A stretch of DNA of 64,000 nt from Nocardioides agariphilus (GCF_015352445.1 NZ_JADKPO010000021.1:1-64000); one strand, 5' to 3'. Positions 16,611-26,818 are shown, counted from the first letter of the stretch. Made by a program: numbers and translations. Notes: generated by a model not told the origin, from the letters alone.

Positions 16611-18299
16611 TCAAGATCCGGGTCGGCCGTCGGCAGGCAGCCAGTGCACCCCGGCCTCCGAGACCAACCCCAGCACCATGGCAACGGCCGCGAGCACGGC
16701 GATCGCGATCGCCCACGTCTGGGTCGTGCGCGAGAGGGGCAGCACCAGACGCGATACGGGGCGCCGCACCCGAGACCCTCCAGGGCCGAGGTACAGCGCG
16801 CCCACGAGCGCCAGCCCGCCGGTGAACAGCGTCACCTCCAGCGAGACGGCGAAGGCGTAGCAGAGCAGCCCGGCCGCGACCGCGAACCCACCGGCCCAGA
16901 AGTACAGCAGGCCGGTCGTGGGCAAGGACCGCAGCAGGTGCCAGGGCGCCGACAGCGGAGCGACCACGACGTCGTACCACCGGGTGCCGCCTCGCAGGCG
17001 CTGCCGGTCCCCCGCCGCGCTCGCGGTCATGGAGCCCGAGCGCAGCAGGGCCACGAGCACCAGCAGCAGGCCGGTGGCCAGGTAGGGGAACGCGGCGACG
17101 CCCGCGGCGACGGCGACAGCGGTGGCGACGAGCAGCAGGGTCCGCCGCGCCCGCTCCACGCGCGACGCTGGTGCGGGCTCGGGCGGACCGACCCAGCCAT
17201 GGACCGGCAGGTTGCGATGGTCGTGCCAGTGCTCGTCCCAGAAGTCCTCCTGGGCGGCGTGGGCCAGTGGCCGGAACCCGGCTCGGGGCGGGAACTGCGG
17301 AGCGGGCTGGAGCCGTGGGTCGACCAGAGTCGGGCGTACCTCGGTGACGACGTCGTCCGGCTCGACCCGTGGGGCCACGCCCGCCTGGGCCGCGACGGCC
17401 AACGGCATCGTGAAGAGGTCCTCGGCGTCCTCGGGCGCGTACCCGCGGAGGGGAGTCCGGGGATTGGCGTCGGGATCGAGCAGCTGGCGGATGCGATCCA
17501 GGCTCGGGCGTCGCGCGGGATCAGGGTCCAGAGCGGAGTCCAGCAGAGCGCGCAGAGCATCCGGCAGGCCCGCCAGGTCGTGGTCGCCGCGACGGACCCG
17601 GTCCATGATGGCCATCGAGGGCCCCGAACCGTAGGGCGAGGCTCCCAGCGCGGCGTAGGCAACCGTCGCCGCCCACGAGTGCACGTCGGAGGCGGGACTC
17701 GCGTCGTCGCCGTGCAGGATCTCGGGCGGCAGGTAGCCGGGTGTGCCGAGCAGCCAGCCGGTGTGGGTCAGCTTGGGATCGTCGGCAACCCGGGCAAGAC
17801 CGAAGTCGATGAGGATGGGCGTGCGCCCCTCCATCAAGACGTTGGACGGCTTGACGTCACGGTGGAGCACGCCGGCGGCGTGCACGCTGGCGATCCCCTC
17901 GGCGAGCGCCTGCGCGAGCCAGACCAGATCGGTTCCGGTGACCGGCCCCTCCTCCTGTACCTGGTCGTGCAGGGAGAACCCCGGCACGTAGCGGGTCGCC
18001 ACGAACGGCACCGGCCCCCACGGGTCGGCGTCGACGATCTCGGCCACCCACCGGCTGCGGATACGGCTCAGCGAGGAGACCTCGCGGGCCAGGCGGGCCC
18101 TGGCCTCGTCGTCGCCGACGATGTGGGGACGCAGCACCTTCAGCGCCACCCGTGGACCGTCGTCCTTGCGCGCGAGGTGCACCACGCCCATCCCGCCCTC
18201 GCCCAGGCGCGTCAGCAGCGTGTAGCCGCCGACGGTCAGGCCCGGTGGGGGCGCCGGTGGGGGCGCCTGCGGGCGCGGCGCACCTGAGGACAGAGTCAC
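16611..18299 (-). CDS. Serine/threonine protein kinase with C-terminal membrane segments
   Basis: Predicted 562-residue Hanks-type kinase. The glycine loop is GEGGMG (about residues 33-38), catalytic Lys54 is in VALKVL, the catalytic loop is HRDVKPSN (Asp148), the DFG motif is at about 165, and the PPE motif ends the activation segment. After the kinase domain (about 25-290) comes a Pro-rich linker, then four or more hydrophobic segments between about 385 and 555. The membrane region lies at the C-terminus without an obvious extracellular sensor domain, unlike PknB with PASTA repeats. The Pro-rich N-terminus (PQAPPPAPPPG) is disordered. It is upstream of the cimA unit but separated by that unit's promoter. 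Confidence 0.92.
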   Translation of the reverse strand: MTLSSGAPRPQAPPPAPPPGLTVGGYTLLTRLGEGGMGVVHLARKDDGPRVALKVLRPHIVGDDEARARLAREVSSLSRIRSRWVAEIVDADPWGPVPFVATRYVPGFSLHDQVQEEGPVTGTDLVWLAQALAEGIASVHAAGVLHRDVKPSNVLMEGRTPILIDFGLARVADDPKLTHTGWLLGTPGYLPPEILHGDDASPASDVHSWAATVAYAALGASPYGSGPSMAIMDRVRRGDHDLAGLPDALRALLDSALDPDPARRPSLDRIRQLLDPDANPRTPLRGYAPEDAEDLFTMPLAVAAQAGVAPRVEPDDVVTEVRPTLVDPRLQPAPQFPPRAGFRPLAHAAQEDFWDEHWHDHRNLPVHGWVGPPEPAPASRVERARRTLLLVATAVAVAAGVAAFPYLATGLLLVLVALLRSGSMTASAAGDRQRLRGGTRWYDVVVAPLSAPWHLLRSLPTTGLLYFWAGGFAVAAGLLCYAFAVSLEVTLFTGGLALVGALYLGPGGSRVRRPVSRLVLPLSRTTQTWAIAIAVLAAVAMVLGLVSEAGVHWLPADGRPGS

Positions 18300-18369
18300 G
18301 CCGTCGAGCGTAACTGGGGGAAACCGGAATTTCGGGGCACGACGACCTGTACGAAGGGGTCAGCAGACC

Positions 18370-19449
18370 TCAGCACACACGGTGCATCCAGCCGAACGTG
18401 TCGTCGGCGCGGCCGTACTGGATGTCGACCAGGGCCTGCCTGATCCGCATCGTCAGCTCGCCGGCCTCACCGTCGGCGGCACCTGCCTGGCCGCCGTGCC
18501 AGCGCAGCTGGCCGACCGGCGTCACGACGGCGGCGGTGCCGCAGGCGAAGACCTCGACGATGTCGCCGCTGGTCACACCGTCGCGCCACTCCTCGATCGA
18601 GAACTTCCTCTCCTCGACCTGGTGACCGAGCTTGCCGGCGAGCTCGATGATGCTGGAGCGGGTGATGCCCTCGAGGATCGTGCCGACCTCGGGGGTGACG
18701 ATGTGGCCGTCGGAGTAGACGAAGTACATGTTCATGCCGCCGAGCTCCTCGACGTAGGTCCCCTCCTGGGCGTCGAGGAAGACGACCTGGTCGCAGCCTT
18801 GTGCGGTCGCCTCCTGCTGCGCGACGAGCGAGGAGGCGTAGTTGCCGCCGGTCTTGGCCGCGCCCATCCCGCCGCGGCCCGCGCGCGTGTAGTCGGTCGA
18901 GAGCCACAGGCTGATCGGCTTGATGCCCTTGCTGAAGTAGGCGCCGGCGGGGCTGCAGATCACCATGAAGGTGACGTGCCGGGCCGGCCGGACCCCCAGG
19001 AACTTCTCGGTCGCGATCATGAACGGTCGCAGGTACAGGCTCTTCTCGCCCGCGGCATCGGGCACCCAGCGTTGGTCGACCTCGACGATGGCGTCCACCG
19101 CCTGCACGAAGTCCTCGACCGGCAGCACGGGCAGCGCCAGCCGTCCGCTGGAGCGCACCATCCGCTCGGCGTTGGCCTCGGGGCGGAAGGTCCAGACCGA
19201 ACCGTCGTCGTGACGGTAGGCCTTCATCCCCTCGAAGATCTCCTGCGCGTAGTGGAGCACCGCCGTCGCGGGGTCGAGCGTCAGAGGGCCGTACGGCGTG
19301 ACGCGGGCGCCGTGCCATCCGTCGACGGGCGTCCACTCGACGGTGAACATGTGGTCGGTGAAGTGCACCCCGAAGCCCGGGTTCGCCAGGATCTCGGCGA
19401 GTCGCTCGTCGGTCGTCGGGGACGAAGTACGGGTGATGCTGATGTCCAT
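18370..19449 (-). CDS. ilvE: Branched-chain amino-acid aminotransferase
   Basis: Predicted 359-residue fold-type IV PLP aminotransferase, the last step of Ile, Val and Leu synthesis. Visible features include LHYAQEIFEGMKAYR, the substrate-pocket LYLRPFMIATE, the PLP Lys in GGMGAAKTGGNYASS, and EELGGMNMYFV. The C-terminal FACGTAAVVTPVG is the IlvE signature. The ATG at 19449 has AGGTGA 4-9 nt upstream. It lies downstream of leuB in the same direction, separated by 157 bp that contain a double hairpin repeat, so it may have its own promoter near 19490. Confidence 0.95.
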   Translation of the reverse strand: MDISITRTSSPTTDERLAEILANPGFGVHFTDHMFTVEWTPVDGWHGARVTPYGPLTLDPATAVLHYAQEIFEGMKAYRHDDGSVWTFRPEANAERMVRSSGRLALPVLPVEDFVQAVDAIVEVDQRWVPDAAGEKSLYLRPFMIATEKFLGVRPARHVTFMVICSPAGAYFSKGIKPISLWLSTDYTRAGRGGMGAAKTGGNYASSLVAQQEATAQGCDQVVFLDAQEGTYVEELGGMNMYFVYSDGHIVTPEVGTILEGITRSSIIELAGKLGHQVEERKFSIEEWRDGVTSGDIVEVFACGTAAVVTPVGQLRWHGGQAGAADGEAGELTMRIRQALVDIQYGRADDTFGWMHRVC

Positions 19450-19531
19450 GGGTTCACCTGTCTGAGAAGTCTTCTGGAAGATAGTAGGGCGTCCAACTAT
19501 GGGGAGGTAGCGGCACGCGGTTCAGGGAGTC

Positions 19532-19593
19532 CCGTCGCAGTCAGGGGATGCTTTCCCTGACCTGCGACGGTTTCCCCGGATGTCCGGGGAAAC
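19532..19593. repeat. Double-hairpin intergenic repeat, copy 1 (leuB/ilvE)
   Basis: Two adjacent inverted repeats. Hairpin A pairs CCGTCGCAGTCAGG (19532-19545) with CCTGACCTGCGACGG (19556-19570), with one bulged C. Hairpin B is GTTTCCCCGGA-TG-TCCGGGGAAAC (19570-19593), with perfect 11-bp arms. A second copy lies at 26186-26248. There is no U-tract, so it is not a classical terminator. Both copies follow an amino-acid gene on the minus strand (leuB, ilvN) and precede another (ilvE, ilvC). Confidence 0.8.
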
Positions 19594-19606
19594 CGACAAA
19601 CCCGCC

Positions 19607-20680
19607 CTAGTGAGCTACTCGGGCAGCGATCGCGTCGCCGATCTCGGAGGTGGAGCGGCGTACGTCGCGCCCGGAGGCGGCGAGCTCGGCGCGGTCGGCC
19701 AGCACGGCCGCCTCGACGGCGGCCGCGGCCTGGGAGTGACCGAGGTGGTCGAGCATCAGGGAGACCGACAAGATCGCGGCGGTCGGGTCGGCGATGCCCT
19801 GGCCGGCGATGTCGGGGGCCGAGCCATGGACGGGCTCGAACATGGAGGGAGCGGTCCGGTCGGGGTTGATGTTGCCCGAGGCGGCCAGCCCGATGCCGCC
19901 GGTGATGGCAGCGGCGAGGTCGGTGAGGATGTCCCCGAAGAGGTTGTCGGTGACGATGACGTCGAAGCGCGACGGATCGGTCGTCAAGAAGATCGTGGCC
20001 GCGTCGACGTGGAGGTAGTCGACGGTGACGTCGGGGAACTCTGCGGCGACGGCGTTGACCAGGCGCGACCACACGGCACCCGCGTGCACGAGCACGTTGG
20101 TCTTGTGGACCAAGGTGAGCTTGCGGCGCGGTCGGCGTGACGCGCGCGCGAACGCGTCGCGGACCACGCGCTCGACGCCGTGGGCGGTGTTGAGCGAGAC
20201 CTCGGTGGCCACCTCGTGGGGCGTGCCGGCGCGCAGGGTGCCGCCGTTACCCGTGTAGGGACCTTCGGTGCCCTCGCGCACGACCACGAAGTCCACGTCG
20301 CCGGGTGCGGCCAGCGGGGAGACGACGCCCGGGAAGATGCGCGACGGCCGCAGGTTGACGTAGTGGTCGAGCTCGAAGCGCAGCTTGAGCAGCAGCCCTC
20401 GCTCGAGGATCCCTGCCGGCAGGCGGGCATCGCCCGGCTTGCCTCCCACGGCACCGAGGAGGATCGCGTCGTGCTCACGGATCTCGGCGAGCACAGCATC
20501 GGGCAGCACCTCGCCGGTCGCGAGGTAGCGCTCGGCGCCCAGGTCATAGCGCGTCGGCTCGACCTTCAGCTCGGCCGGAGCGGCCACCTCGAGGACCTTC
20601 AGGGCCTCCTCGGTGACCTCGGGACCGATGCCATCGCCACCGATGACCGCGAGCTTCAAGGACGTCACTGACTCACTCAC
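19607..20680 (-). CDS. leuB: 3-isopropylmalate dehydrogenase
   Basis: Predicted 357-residue NAD-dependent beta-decarboxylating dehydrogenase of leucine synthesis. The N-terminus is [23 protein letters not shown]. The catalytic and metal region is [31 protein letters not shown], with [21 protein letters not shown]. These identify LeuB rather than isocitrate dehydrogenase. The GTG at 20680 was chosen because TAGCCT lies 7 nt upstream as for a leaderless message. A second GTG at 20668 is possible. The very long open frame to 20902 runs through the small gene upstream and is not coding there. Confidence 0.93.
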   Translation of the reverse strand: MSESVTSLKLAVIGGDGIGPEVTEEALKVLEVAAPAELKVEPTRYDLGAERYLATGEVLPDAVLAEIREHDAILLGAVGGKPGDARLPAGILERGLLLKLRFELDHYVNLRPSRIFPGVVSPLAAPGDVDFVVVREGTEGPYTGNGGTLRAGTPHEVATEVSLNTAHGVERVVRDAFARASRRPRRKLTLVHKTNVLVHAGAVWSRLVNAVAAEFPDVTVDYLHVDAATIFLTTDPSRFDVIVTDNLFGDILTDLAAAITGGIGLAASGNINPDRTAPSMFEPVHGSAPDIAGQGIADPTAAILSVSLMLDHLGHSQAAAAVEAAVLADRAELAASGRDVRRSTSEIGDAIAARVAH

Positions 20681-20687
20681 TGGCCAC

Positions 20688-20693
20688 AGGCTA
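20688..20693 (-). promoter_or_regulatory. -10-like hexamer TAGCCT before leuB
   Basis: TAGCCT followed by 7 nt and the GTG at 20680. It overlaps the stop codon of the small gene upstream, so leuB can be transcribed independently of that gene. Confidence 0.45.
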
Positions 20694-20816
20694 GTTGTCG
20701 TCGGGGCGTTCGCCGCCGTTGTCCCGCAGGTCGAGCGAGGCCTGGACGGCCTCGTGGCTGCGCGGGTTCTCGGGCTGGTGCGACGCCGGACCCCAGTCGG
20801 GGTACATGTCGTACAT
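20691..20816 (-). CDS. Small conserved-type protein (41 aa) before leuB
   Basis: The ORF starts ATG with a good AGGAGA ribosome site (spacing about 6 nt) and encodes [10 protein letters not shown] followed by an acidic, Asn-rich C-terminal half ([15 protein letters not shown]). It ends 10 bp before the leuB start. Codon choice is strongly GC3-biased like real genes here. No domain is recognised. The leading Met-Tyr-Asp-Met-Tyr-Pro with aromatic residues looks like a small actinobacterial orphan peptide. It is easily missed because a longer frame, open from 20921, has no ribosome site. Confidence 0.6.
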   Translation of the reverse strand: MYDMYPDWGPASHQPENPRSHEAVQASLDLRDNGGERPDDN

Positions 20817-21176
20817 CGGACTCTCCTGGTGATGACGTGCTGGTAGATGAACGGGAGAGCAGCGAGCCCGGGCGGAGATGAGGCCCAGGTCCCCCGGGTC
20901 ACGGGAGAGCCGGTCGGTCATCGACCAGGAGAGTCACGGATCGCGTCGGCTTCGAGGAGCCCGCCACGGGACTGCTGCTGAACTAGCGCAAGACCCGCAA
21001 CGCACGACCACCGCGACGAGGTGGCCTTGCTGTCAGGCCTCGCCGCGGCTGTCGATGAGTACGAACACGTTCCGCATGGTGCGACCAAGGTACGCCGCCA
21101 GAAGGGCGCCCCGCAGCCCATTTGCCCGACCCATCCACGATGCGAGACATGGGGACCACCATGAGAGACTGCGGGC
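20817..21176. other. 360-bp gene-poor region between the leuB unit and the methyltransferase
   Basis: No convincing long gene is present. A 14-codon minus-strand ORF (21035-21079, MRNVFVLIDSRGEA) with Val, Leu and Ile codons has a TACCTT hexamer about 9 nt upstream and could be a leader peptide for the leuB unit, but no terminator follows it. An imperfect inverted repeat joins 20819-20836 with 20917-20935; the left arm contains the ribosome site of the 41-aa gene. The rest has frames full of arginine and no similarity. Confidence 0.4.
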
Positions 21177-21743
21177 ATGTCGGCGCCCCCCGAGCTCCCG
21201 GACGTGGTCAACCGGGCCTTCGCGGTCTCGCGCAAGGCAGGCTACGTGTCCTTCTGCCGCAACGAGACCGGCCGGCTCCTCGCGACGCTGGCGGCCACCC
21301 GCGGCGGCACGCTCGCCGAGTTCGGCACCGGCTGCGGTGTCGGCACCGCCTGGCTCCGCTCGGGCGTGCGTGACGACGCCCGCATCGTGACCGCCGAGCT
21401 CGACCCCAAGCTGGCCAAGGCGGCCGCCCAGATCTTCGTGGACGACCCGCAGGTCGAGGTCGTCTCGGCCGACTGGTCCACGCTGTTCGACAAGGGCCCG
21501 TTCTCGCTGTTGTTCCTCGACTCGGGCAAGCCCTCGGCCGCCGGCCCTGACAAGGTCTGGGATCTCGTCGAGGAGGGCGGCATCGTGGTGCTCGACGACT
21601 TCACGCCGTGCGAGCACTGGCCCCCGACCTACGCCGGTCGCGTCGACACCCTGCGCGAGGAGTGGCTCAGCGACGACCGTTTCGCCGCGGTCGAGGTGAT
21701 GATCGCGGCGGACGCGTCCGCGGTGATCGCAACGCGACGCTAG
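21177..21743 (+). CDS. Class I SAM-dependent methyltransferase (O-methyltransferase-like)
   Basis: Predicted 188-residue Rossmann-fold methyltransferase. The SAM-binding motif I is LAEFGTGCGVGTAWL, followed by the acidic end of strand 2 (TAELDPKLAK) and SLLFLDSGKPSAAGPDKVWDLVEEGGIVVLDDF. This layout resembles the catechol/caffeoyl-CoA O-methyltransferase branch, including a C-terminal DDF metal-type motif. The substrate is unknown. It is monocistronic and divergent from leuB, convergent with serA. Confidence 0.85.
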   Translation: MSAPPELPDVVNRAFAVSRKAGYVSFCRNETGRLLATLAATRGGTLAEFGTGCGVGTAWLRSGVRDDARIVTAELDPKLAKAAAQIFVDDPQVEVVSADWSTLFDKGPFSLLFLDSGKPSAAGPDKVWDLVEEGGIVVLDDFTPCEHWPPTYAGRVDTLREEWLSDDRFAAVEVMIAADASAVIATRR

Positions 21744-21780
21744 CCAGAGGTCAATACGTGCCGCGCGGGCCGTGGCCGGG

Positions 21781-23388
21781 TCAGGCCAGGTCGATGCCGC
21801 GCACCGAGGACGCGTCCATGGCCGCCTCGACCTCGGCGAGCACCTCGGCGCCGATGGCCGAGTCGACCGAGAGCGCCACCAGCGCCCGGCCGCCGAGCTC
21901 GTCGCGGGAGACCTGCATGCCCGCGATGTTGACCTTGGCCTCGCCGAGGATGCGACCGATGACCCCGACCATGCCCGGGCGGTCGATGTAGGTCAGGAAG
22001 GCCAGGTGGTCGGTGGGCTCGATGTCGACGTCGTAGCCGTTGACCTCGACGATGCGCTCGCGCTGGTTGATGCCGACCAGGGTGCCGCTGACCGAGACCT
22101 GCGAACCGTCGGCGAGCGTGCCGCGCAGCGTGATCAGGTTGCGGTGGTCGGGACTGTCGGGCTCGGTGATCAGGCGTACGGCGGTGCCGCGCTCGGCCGC
22201 GAGCAGCGGCGCGTTGACGTAGGAGACCTGGTCGGGAACGACGTCGCTGAAGACTCCCTTGAGGGCAGCCAGCTCCAGCACCTTGACGTCGTACTCGGTG
22301 ATCTCGCCGCGGACCTCGACGTCGATCTGCTGGGCCACCTCGCCTGCCAGTCCGGTGAAGATGCGGCCGAGCTTCTCGGTCAGCGGGATGCCCGGACGTA
22401 CGTCCTCGGCGATCACACCACCCTGCACGTTGACCGCGTCGGGTACCAGCTCGCCGGACAGTGCCAGTCGCACGGACCGCGCCACGGCGACGCCGGCCTT
22501 CTCCTGGGCCTCGTCGGTCGACGCACCGAGGTGCGGGGTCGCCACGACGTTCTCGAGCTCGAACAGTGGGCTGTCGGTGCACGGCTCGGTGGCGAACACA
22601 TCGAGGCCGGCGGCCGCGATCCGGCCTTCCTTGAGGGCTGCATAGAGGGCGCCCTCGTCGACGATGCCACCGCGGGCGGCGTTGACCAGGACGAGGGACG
22701 GCTTGGCCTTGGCCAGCTGCTCGCTGCCGATCAGCCCGGCGGTCTCGGGAGTCTTGGGCAGATGCACGGACATGAAGTCCGACTCGGCCAACAAGGTGTC
22801 GAGGTCGACGAGGCGGACACCCATCTGCGCTGCCCGGCCGGCCTGCACGTAGGGGTCGTAGGCGATCACGGTCATCCCGAACGCGGAGAGGCGCTGGGCC
22901 ACGAGGACGCCGATGCGGCCGAGGCCGACGATGCCGACGGTCTTCTCGTAGAGCTCGATGCCGGTGTACTTCGACCGCTTCCACTCGCCGTTCTTGAGCG
23001 AGGCATGCGCCGGGGAGACGTGCCGCGCGGCCGCGAGCATCAGCGCGACGGCCAGCTCGGCGGCAGAGACGATGTTGGACGTGGGGGCGTTGACCACCAT
23101 CACGCCCGCCTGGGTGGCGGCCTTGACGTCGACGTTGTCGAGGCCGACGCCGGCCCGTGCGACGACCTTCAGCCGGCGCGCGGCGCCCAGTGCCTCGGCG
23201 TCGACCTTGGTCGCCGAGCGCACCAAGATCGCGTCGGCCCCAGCGATCGCCTCGAGGAGCTCGGTGCGGTCGGAGCCGTCGCAGTGCCGGATCTCGAAGT
23301 CGGGGCCCAGCGCAGCCACGGTGGCGGGGCTCAGCTCCTCGGCGATGAGCACCACGGGGCGGGCGACAGTGTCAGGGTGCGCAGTCAC
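21781..23388 (-). CDS. serA: D-3-phosphoglycerate dehydrogenase (type 1, with ASB and ACT domains)
   Basis: Predicted 535-residue enzyme for the first step of serine synthesis. The substrate-binding domain is split around a Rossmann domain with VGIVGLGRIGVLVA. Catalytic residues fall in NAARGGIVDE (Arg) and ATPHLGAST (His). An intervening (ASB) domain covers about 315-450. A C-terminal ACT domain begins LTYIDRPGMVGVIGRIL, with NIAGMQVSR. This is the long actinobacterial form, allosterically inhibited by serine in mycobacteria. The GTG at 23388 was used because it precedes the conserved TVARPVVLIAEELS and has GAGGTCG upstream. The frame to 23451 is longer without support. Confidence 0.95.
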   Translation of the reverse strand: MTAHPDTVARPVVLIAEELSPATVAALGPDFEIRHCDGSDRTELLEAIAGADAILVRSATKVDAEALGAARRLKVVARAGVGLDNVDVKAATQAGVMVVNAPTSNIVSAAELAVALMLAAARHVSPAHASLKNGEWKRSKYTGIELYEKTVGIVGLGRIGVLVAQRLSAFGMTVIAYDPYVQAGRAAQMGVRLVDLDTLLAESDFMSVHLPKTPETAGLIGSEQLAKAKPSLVLVNAARGGIVDEGALYAALKEGRIAAAGLDVFATEPCTDSPLFELENVVATPHLGASTDEAQEKAGVAVARSVRLALSGELVPDAVNVQGGVIAEDVRPGIPLTEKLGRIFTGLAGEVAQQIDVEVRGEITEYDVKVLELAALKGVFSDVVPDQVSYVNAPLLAAERGTAVRLITEPDSPDHRNLITLRGTLADGSQVSVSGTLVGINQRERIVEVNGYDVDIEPTDHLAFLTYIDRPGMVGVIGRILGEAKVNIAGMQVSRDELGGRALVALSVDSAIGAEVLAEVEAAMDASSVRGIDLA

Positions 23389-23543
23389 AGCGAAACGACC
23401 TCGGTCTCGAGTCACGGAGGGAGACGACGCACGACGCTGTGCCCGCACCACCCTAGCCGACGGGGTACGCCATCCCGGCGGCGTCTCAACCCCGATTCGT
23501 CAGCGGTCTGTCGGGTCCACGGTGCGGAGGGCCTGATGACCAA

Positions 23544-24185
23544 TCACCGAGACTGCGATGCGCGCTCCAGCACCTGGGCGAACACCTCGACGGGCTGCGC
23601 CCCCGAGACGCCGTACTTCCGGTCGATGACGAAGAACGGCACACCCGTTGCACCATAGGCACGAGCCTGGCGTACGTCGGCGGCGACCGCCTCGGCGTAG
23701 GTGTCGCCGGCCAGCACCTCGTCGACCCTGCTCTCGTCGAGGCCGATCTCCACGGCGACCTTGCGCAGCACGGCGTGGTCACCGACGTCGGCCCCGTCGC
23801 GGAAGTGGGCGTCGACCAGGGCCGCGTTGAGAGACTTCTGCAGGTCGGGACCGCCCGCGTCGAGCGCCAGGTGCAGGAGTCGATGGGCATCGACGGTGTT
23901 GCAGTGCAGCGTGGTCTCCATGTGCATCTCGAGTCCCTCGGCCGCCGCGAGGTCCTCGGTGCGCGCCATCGCACCAGCCGCCTCGTCACGAGTCAGCCCG
24001 TAGCGGGCGGCCAGCACCTCGACCATCGGCTCGGCGGCTCCGACCGGCGCGGTCGGGTCGAGCTCGAAGGAGCGCAGCACCACCTCGACGTCGTCGAGGC
24101 CGGCCTGGGCCAGCGCGGTGTCGAGCCGAGCCCGGCCGATCGCGCACCATGGGCAGACCACGTCAGACCAGATCTCAACGATCAT
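23544..24185 (-). CDS. DsbA-family oxidoreductase (FrnE-like)
   Basis: Predicted 213-residue cytoplasmic thioredoxin-fold protein. The active site CPWC follows IVEIWSDVV at residues 13-16, and the cis-Pro motif is TGVPFFVID. The helical insertion contains the conserved HCNTVDAHRLLHLA. No signal peptide is present, as in the polyketide-synthesis FrnE / 2-hydroxychromene isomerase-like group. The ATG at 24185 gives the family start; a GTG five codons upstream is possible. It is likely a stand-alone gene. Confidence 0.9.
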   Translation of the reverse strand: MIVEIWSDVVCPWCAIGRARLDTALAQAGLDDVEVVLRSFELDPTAPVGAAEPMVEVLAARYGLTRDEAAGAMARTEDLAAAEGLEMHMETTLHCNTVDAHRLLHLALDAGGPDLQKSLNAALVDAHFRDGADVGDHAVLRKVAVEIGLDESRVDEVLAGDTYAEAVAADVRQARAYGATGVPFFVIDRKYGVSGAQPVEVFAQVLERASQSR

Positions 24186-24322
24186 GTACTTTTCAACCAC
24201 TCCGGCGCGGGTGGTGTTCCCGCCCGCGCCGGGGTCACGCGACCAGTGCCTCGGAGTCCGTCGCCGTACTCCCGTGCAACAAGCGGGTGAAATCGGCCTC
24301 GAGAGCCGTCAACTGCACGGGA

Positions 24323-25105
24323 CTACCCCATCACGCGGATGACGAGCTCGCCGTGGTGCACCGAGAACCAGCCGTCGGGATCGGCGGCCCAGGCGCGCCA
24401 CGCGGCGGAGATCCGGGCCAGCTCCTCGGGCGTCGCGCGGGCCTCGCGCACCAGCTGGTCGGCAAGGGCGGAGCCGACGATGCGGTCGGCCCACAGCCCG
24501 CCCCACCACGTTCGCGCCTCAGGAGATGCGTAGCACCAGGTGGACGACCCAGCCGTGACGTCGGTCAGTCCGGCCGCGTGCGCCCACGAGAGCAGCCGGC
24601 GTCCGGCGTCGGGCTCGCCGCCGTTGGCGCGTGCCGCGCCGTCGTACAGCTCCAACCAGCGGTCGAGCTCGGGTAGCCGCGGCCACCACGCGAAGGAGCC
24701 GTAGTCGGAGTCGCGGACGCCGACTACTCCCCCGGGCCTGGTCACGCGAGCCATCTCGCGCAGCGCCTGCACCGGATCGGCGACGTGCTGGAGCACCTGG
24801 TGCGCGTGCACGACATCGAACTCCCCGTCGTCGAACGGCAGGGCATGCACGTCGGCGACGTGGACCTCGACCCCGGGCGCTCCTGCGCGGGTGATGGCCG
24901 CCGCGTCCTCGTCGATCTCGGTCGCGACGACCTCGCCGACGATCGTGGCCAGATCCGCGGTGATGGTGCCAGGGCCGGCCCCGACATCGAGCAGGCGCTG
25001 GGACGAGTCGAGGTGCGCGCGCAGGTACGCCGCGGAGTTGGCCACCGTGCGGTTGCGGTGGGAGCGCAGCACCGACTCGGCATGCCCGTGGGTGTAGGTG
25101 GTCAT
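24323..25105 (-). CDS. SAM-dependent methyltransferase (UbiE/Methyltransf_11-like)
   Basis: Predicted 260-residue methyltransferase. Motif I is LLDVGAGPGTITADLA, the acidic residue lies in ATEIDEDAA, and the post-I/II region is FDVVHAHQVLQHVADPVQALREMARVTRPGGVVGV. The C-terminal 110 residues are helical and rich in Trp. Its ATG lies 4 bp after the ilvC stop on the same strand, so it is probably co-transcribed with ilvC, though no link to branched-chain synthesis is apparent. The substrate is unknown. Confidence 0.88.
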   Translation of the reverse strand: MTTYTHGHAESVLRSHRNRTVANSAAYLRAHLDSSQRLLDVGAGPGTITADLATIVGEVVATEIDEDAAAITRAGAPGVEVHVADVHALPFDDGEFDVVHAHQVLQHVADPVQALREMARVTRPGGVVGVRDSDYGSFAWWPRLPELDRWLELYDGAARANGGEPDAGRRLLSWAHAAGLTDVTAGSSTWCYASPEARTWWGGLWADRIVGSALADQLVREARATPEELARISAAWRAWAADPDGWFSVHHGELVIRVMG

Positions 25106-25109
25106 GGGG

Positions 25110-26248
<1,139 letters not shown>

Positions 26249-26276
26249 CCCCGGGACGGCCGAGACCGACGCCGGC

Positions 26277-26816
26277 TCATCCAGCCCGCGACGGAGAGGG
26301 TACGGCGACCGGACGCAAGGTGCGCTCGGAGATGGAGCGGGGGCCGCGGCCGATGGCGACCATGCCGGACTGCACGAGCTCGCGGATGCCGAAGGGCTCC
26401 AGGAGGCGGCGCAGGTCGGCGAGCTTGTCGGCGTTGCCGATGGCCTGGACGACCACGGTGTCAGGTGAGACGTCGACGACCTTGGCTGCGAAGAGCTCGA
26501 CCACATCGAGGATCTGGCCACGGGTCTCGGCGTCGGCCCGCACCTTGACGAGCAGGAGCTCGCGGTTGACCGAGGCCGCGCCGTCGAGCTCGACGATCTT
26601 GATCACCTCGACCAGCTTGTTGAGCTGCTTGGTGACCTGCTCGAGCGGGGACTCCTCGACGTTGACCACGATGGTCATCCGGGAGACCTCGTCGTGCTCG
26701 GTGGGACCGACGGCGAGGGAGTCGATGTTGTAGCCGCGGCGGGCGAACAGGCCAGCGATCCGGGCCAGCACGCCGGGCTTGTTCTCGACGAGCACGGACA
26801 GTGTGTGACGGCTCAT
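26277..26816 (-). CDS. ilvN: Acetolactate synthase small (regulatory) subunit
   Basis: Predicted 179-residue regulatory subunit. An N-terminal ACT domain begins HTLSVLVENKPGVLARIAGLFARRGYNIDSLAVG, and a C-terminal ALS_ss_C domain carries DTVVVQAIGNADKLADLRRLLEPFGIRELVQSG. It confers valine feedback inhibition on IlvB. The ATG at 26816 lies 2 nt after the ilvB TAA, so the two are coupled. The 90-nt open extension upstream overlaps ilvB out of frame and was rejected. Confidence 0.95.
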   Translation of the reverse strand: MSRHTLSVLVENKPGVLARIAGLFARRGYNIDSLAVGPTEHDEVSRMTIVVNVEESPLEQVTKQLNKLVEVIKIVELDGAASVNRELLLVKVRADAETRGQILDVVELFAAKVVDVSPDTVVVQAIGNADKLADLRRLLEPFGIRELVQSGMVAIGRGPRSISERTLRPVAVPSPSRAG

Positions 26817-26818
26817 GG

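Noticed and set aside
20918-20993. Plus-strand frame ending DRVGFEEPATGLLLN as a gene remnant
   Set aside because: Short, with no start or ribosome site in frame and no recognised family. Kept only as part of the gene-poor gap.
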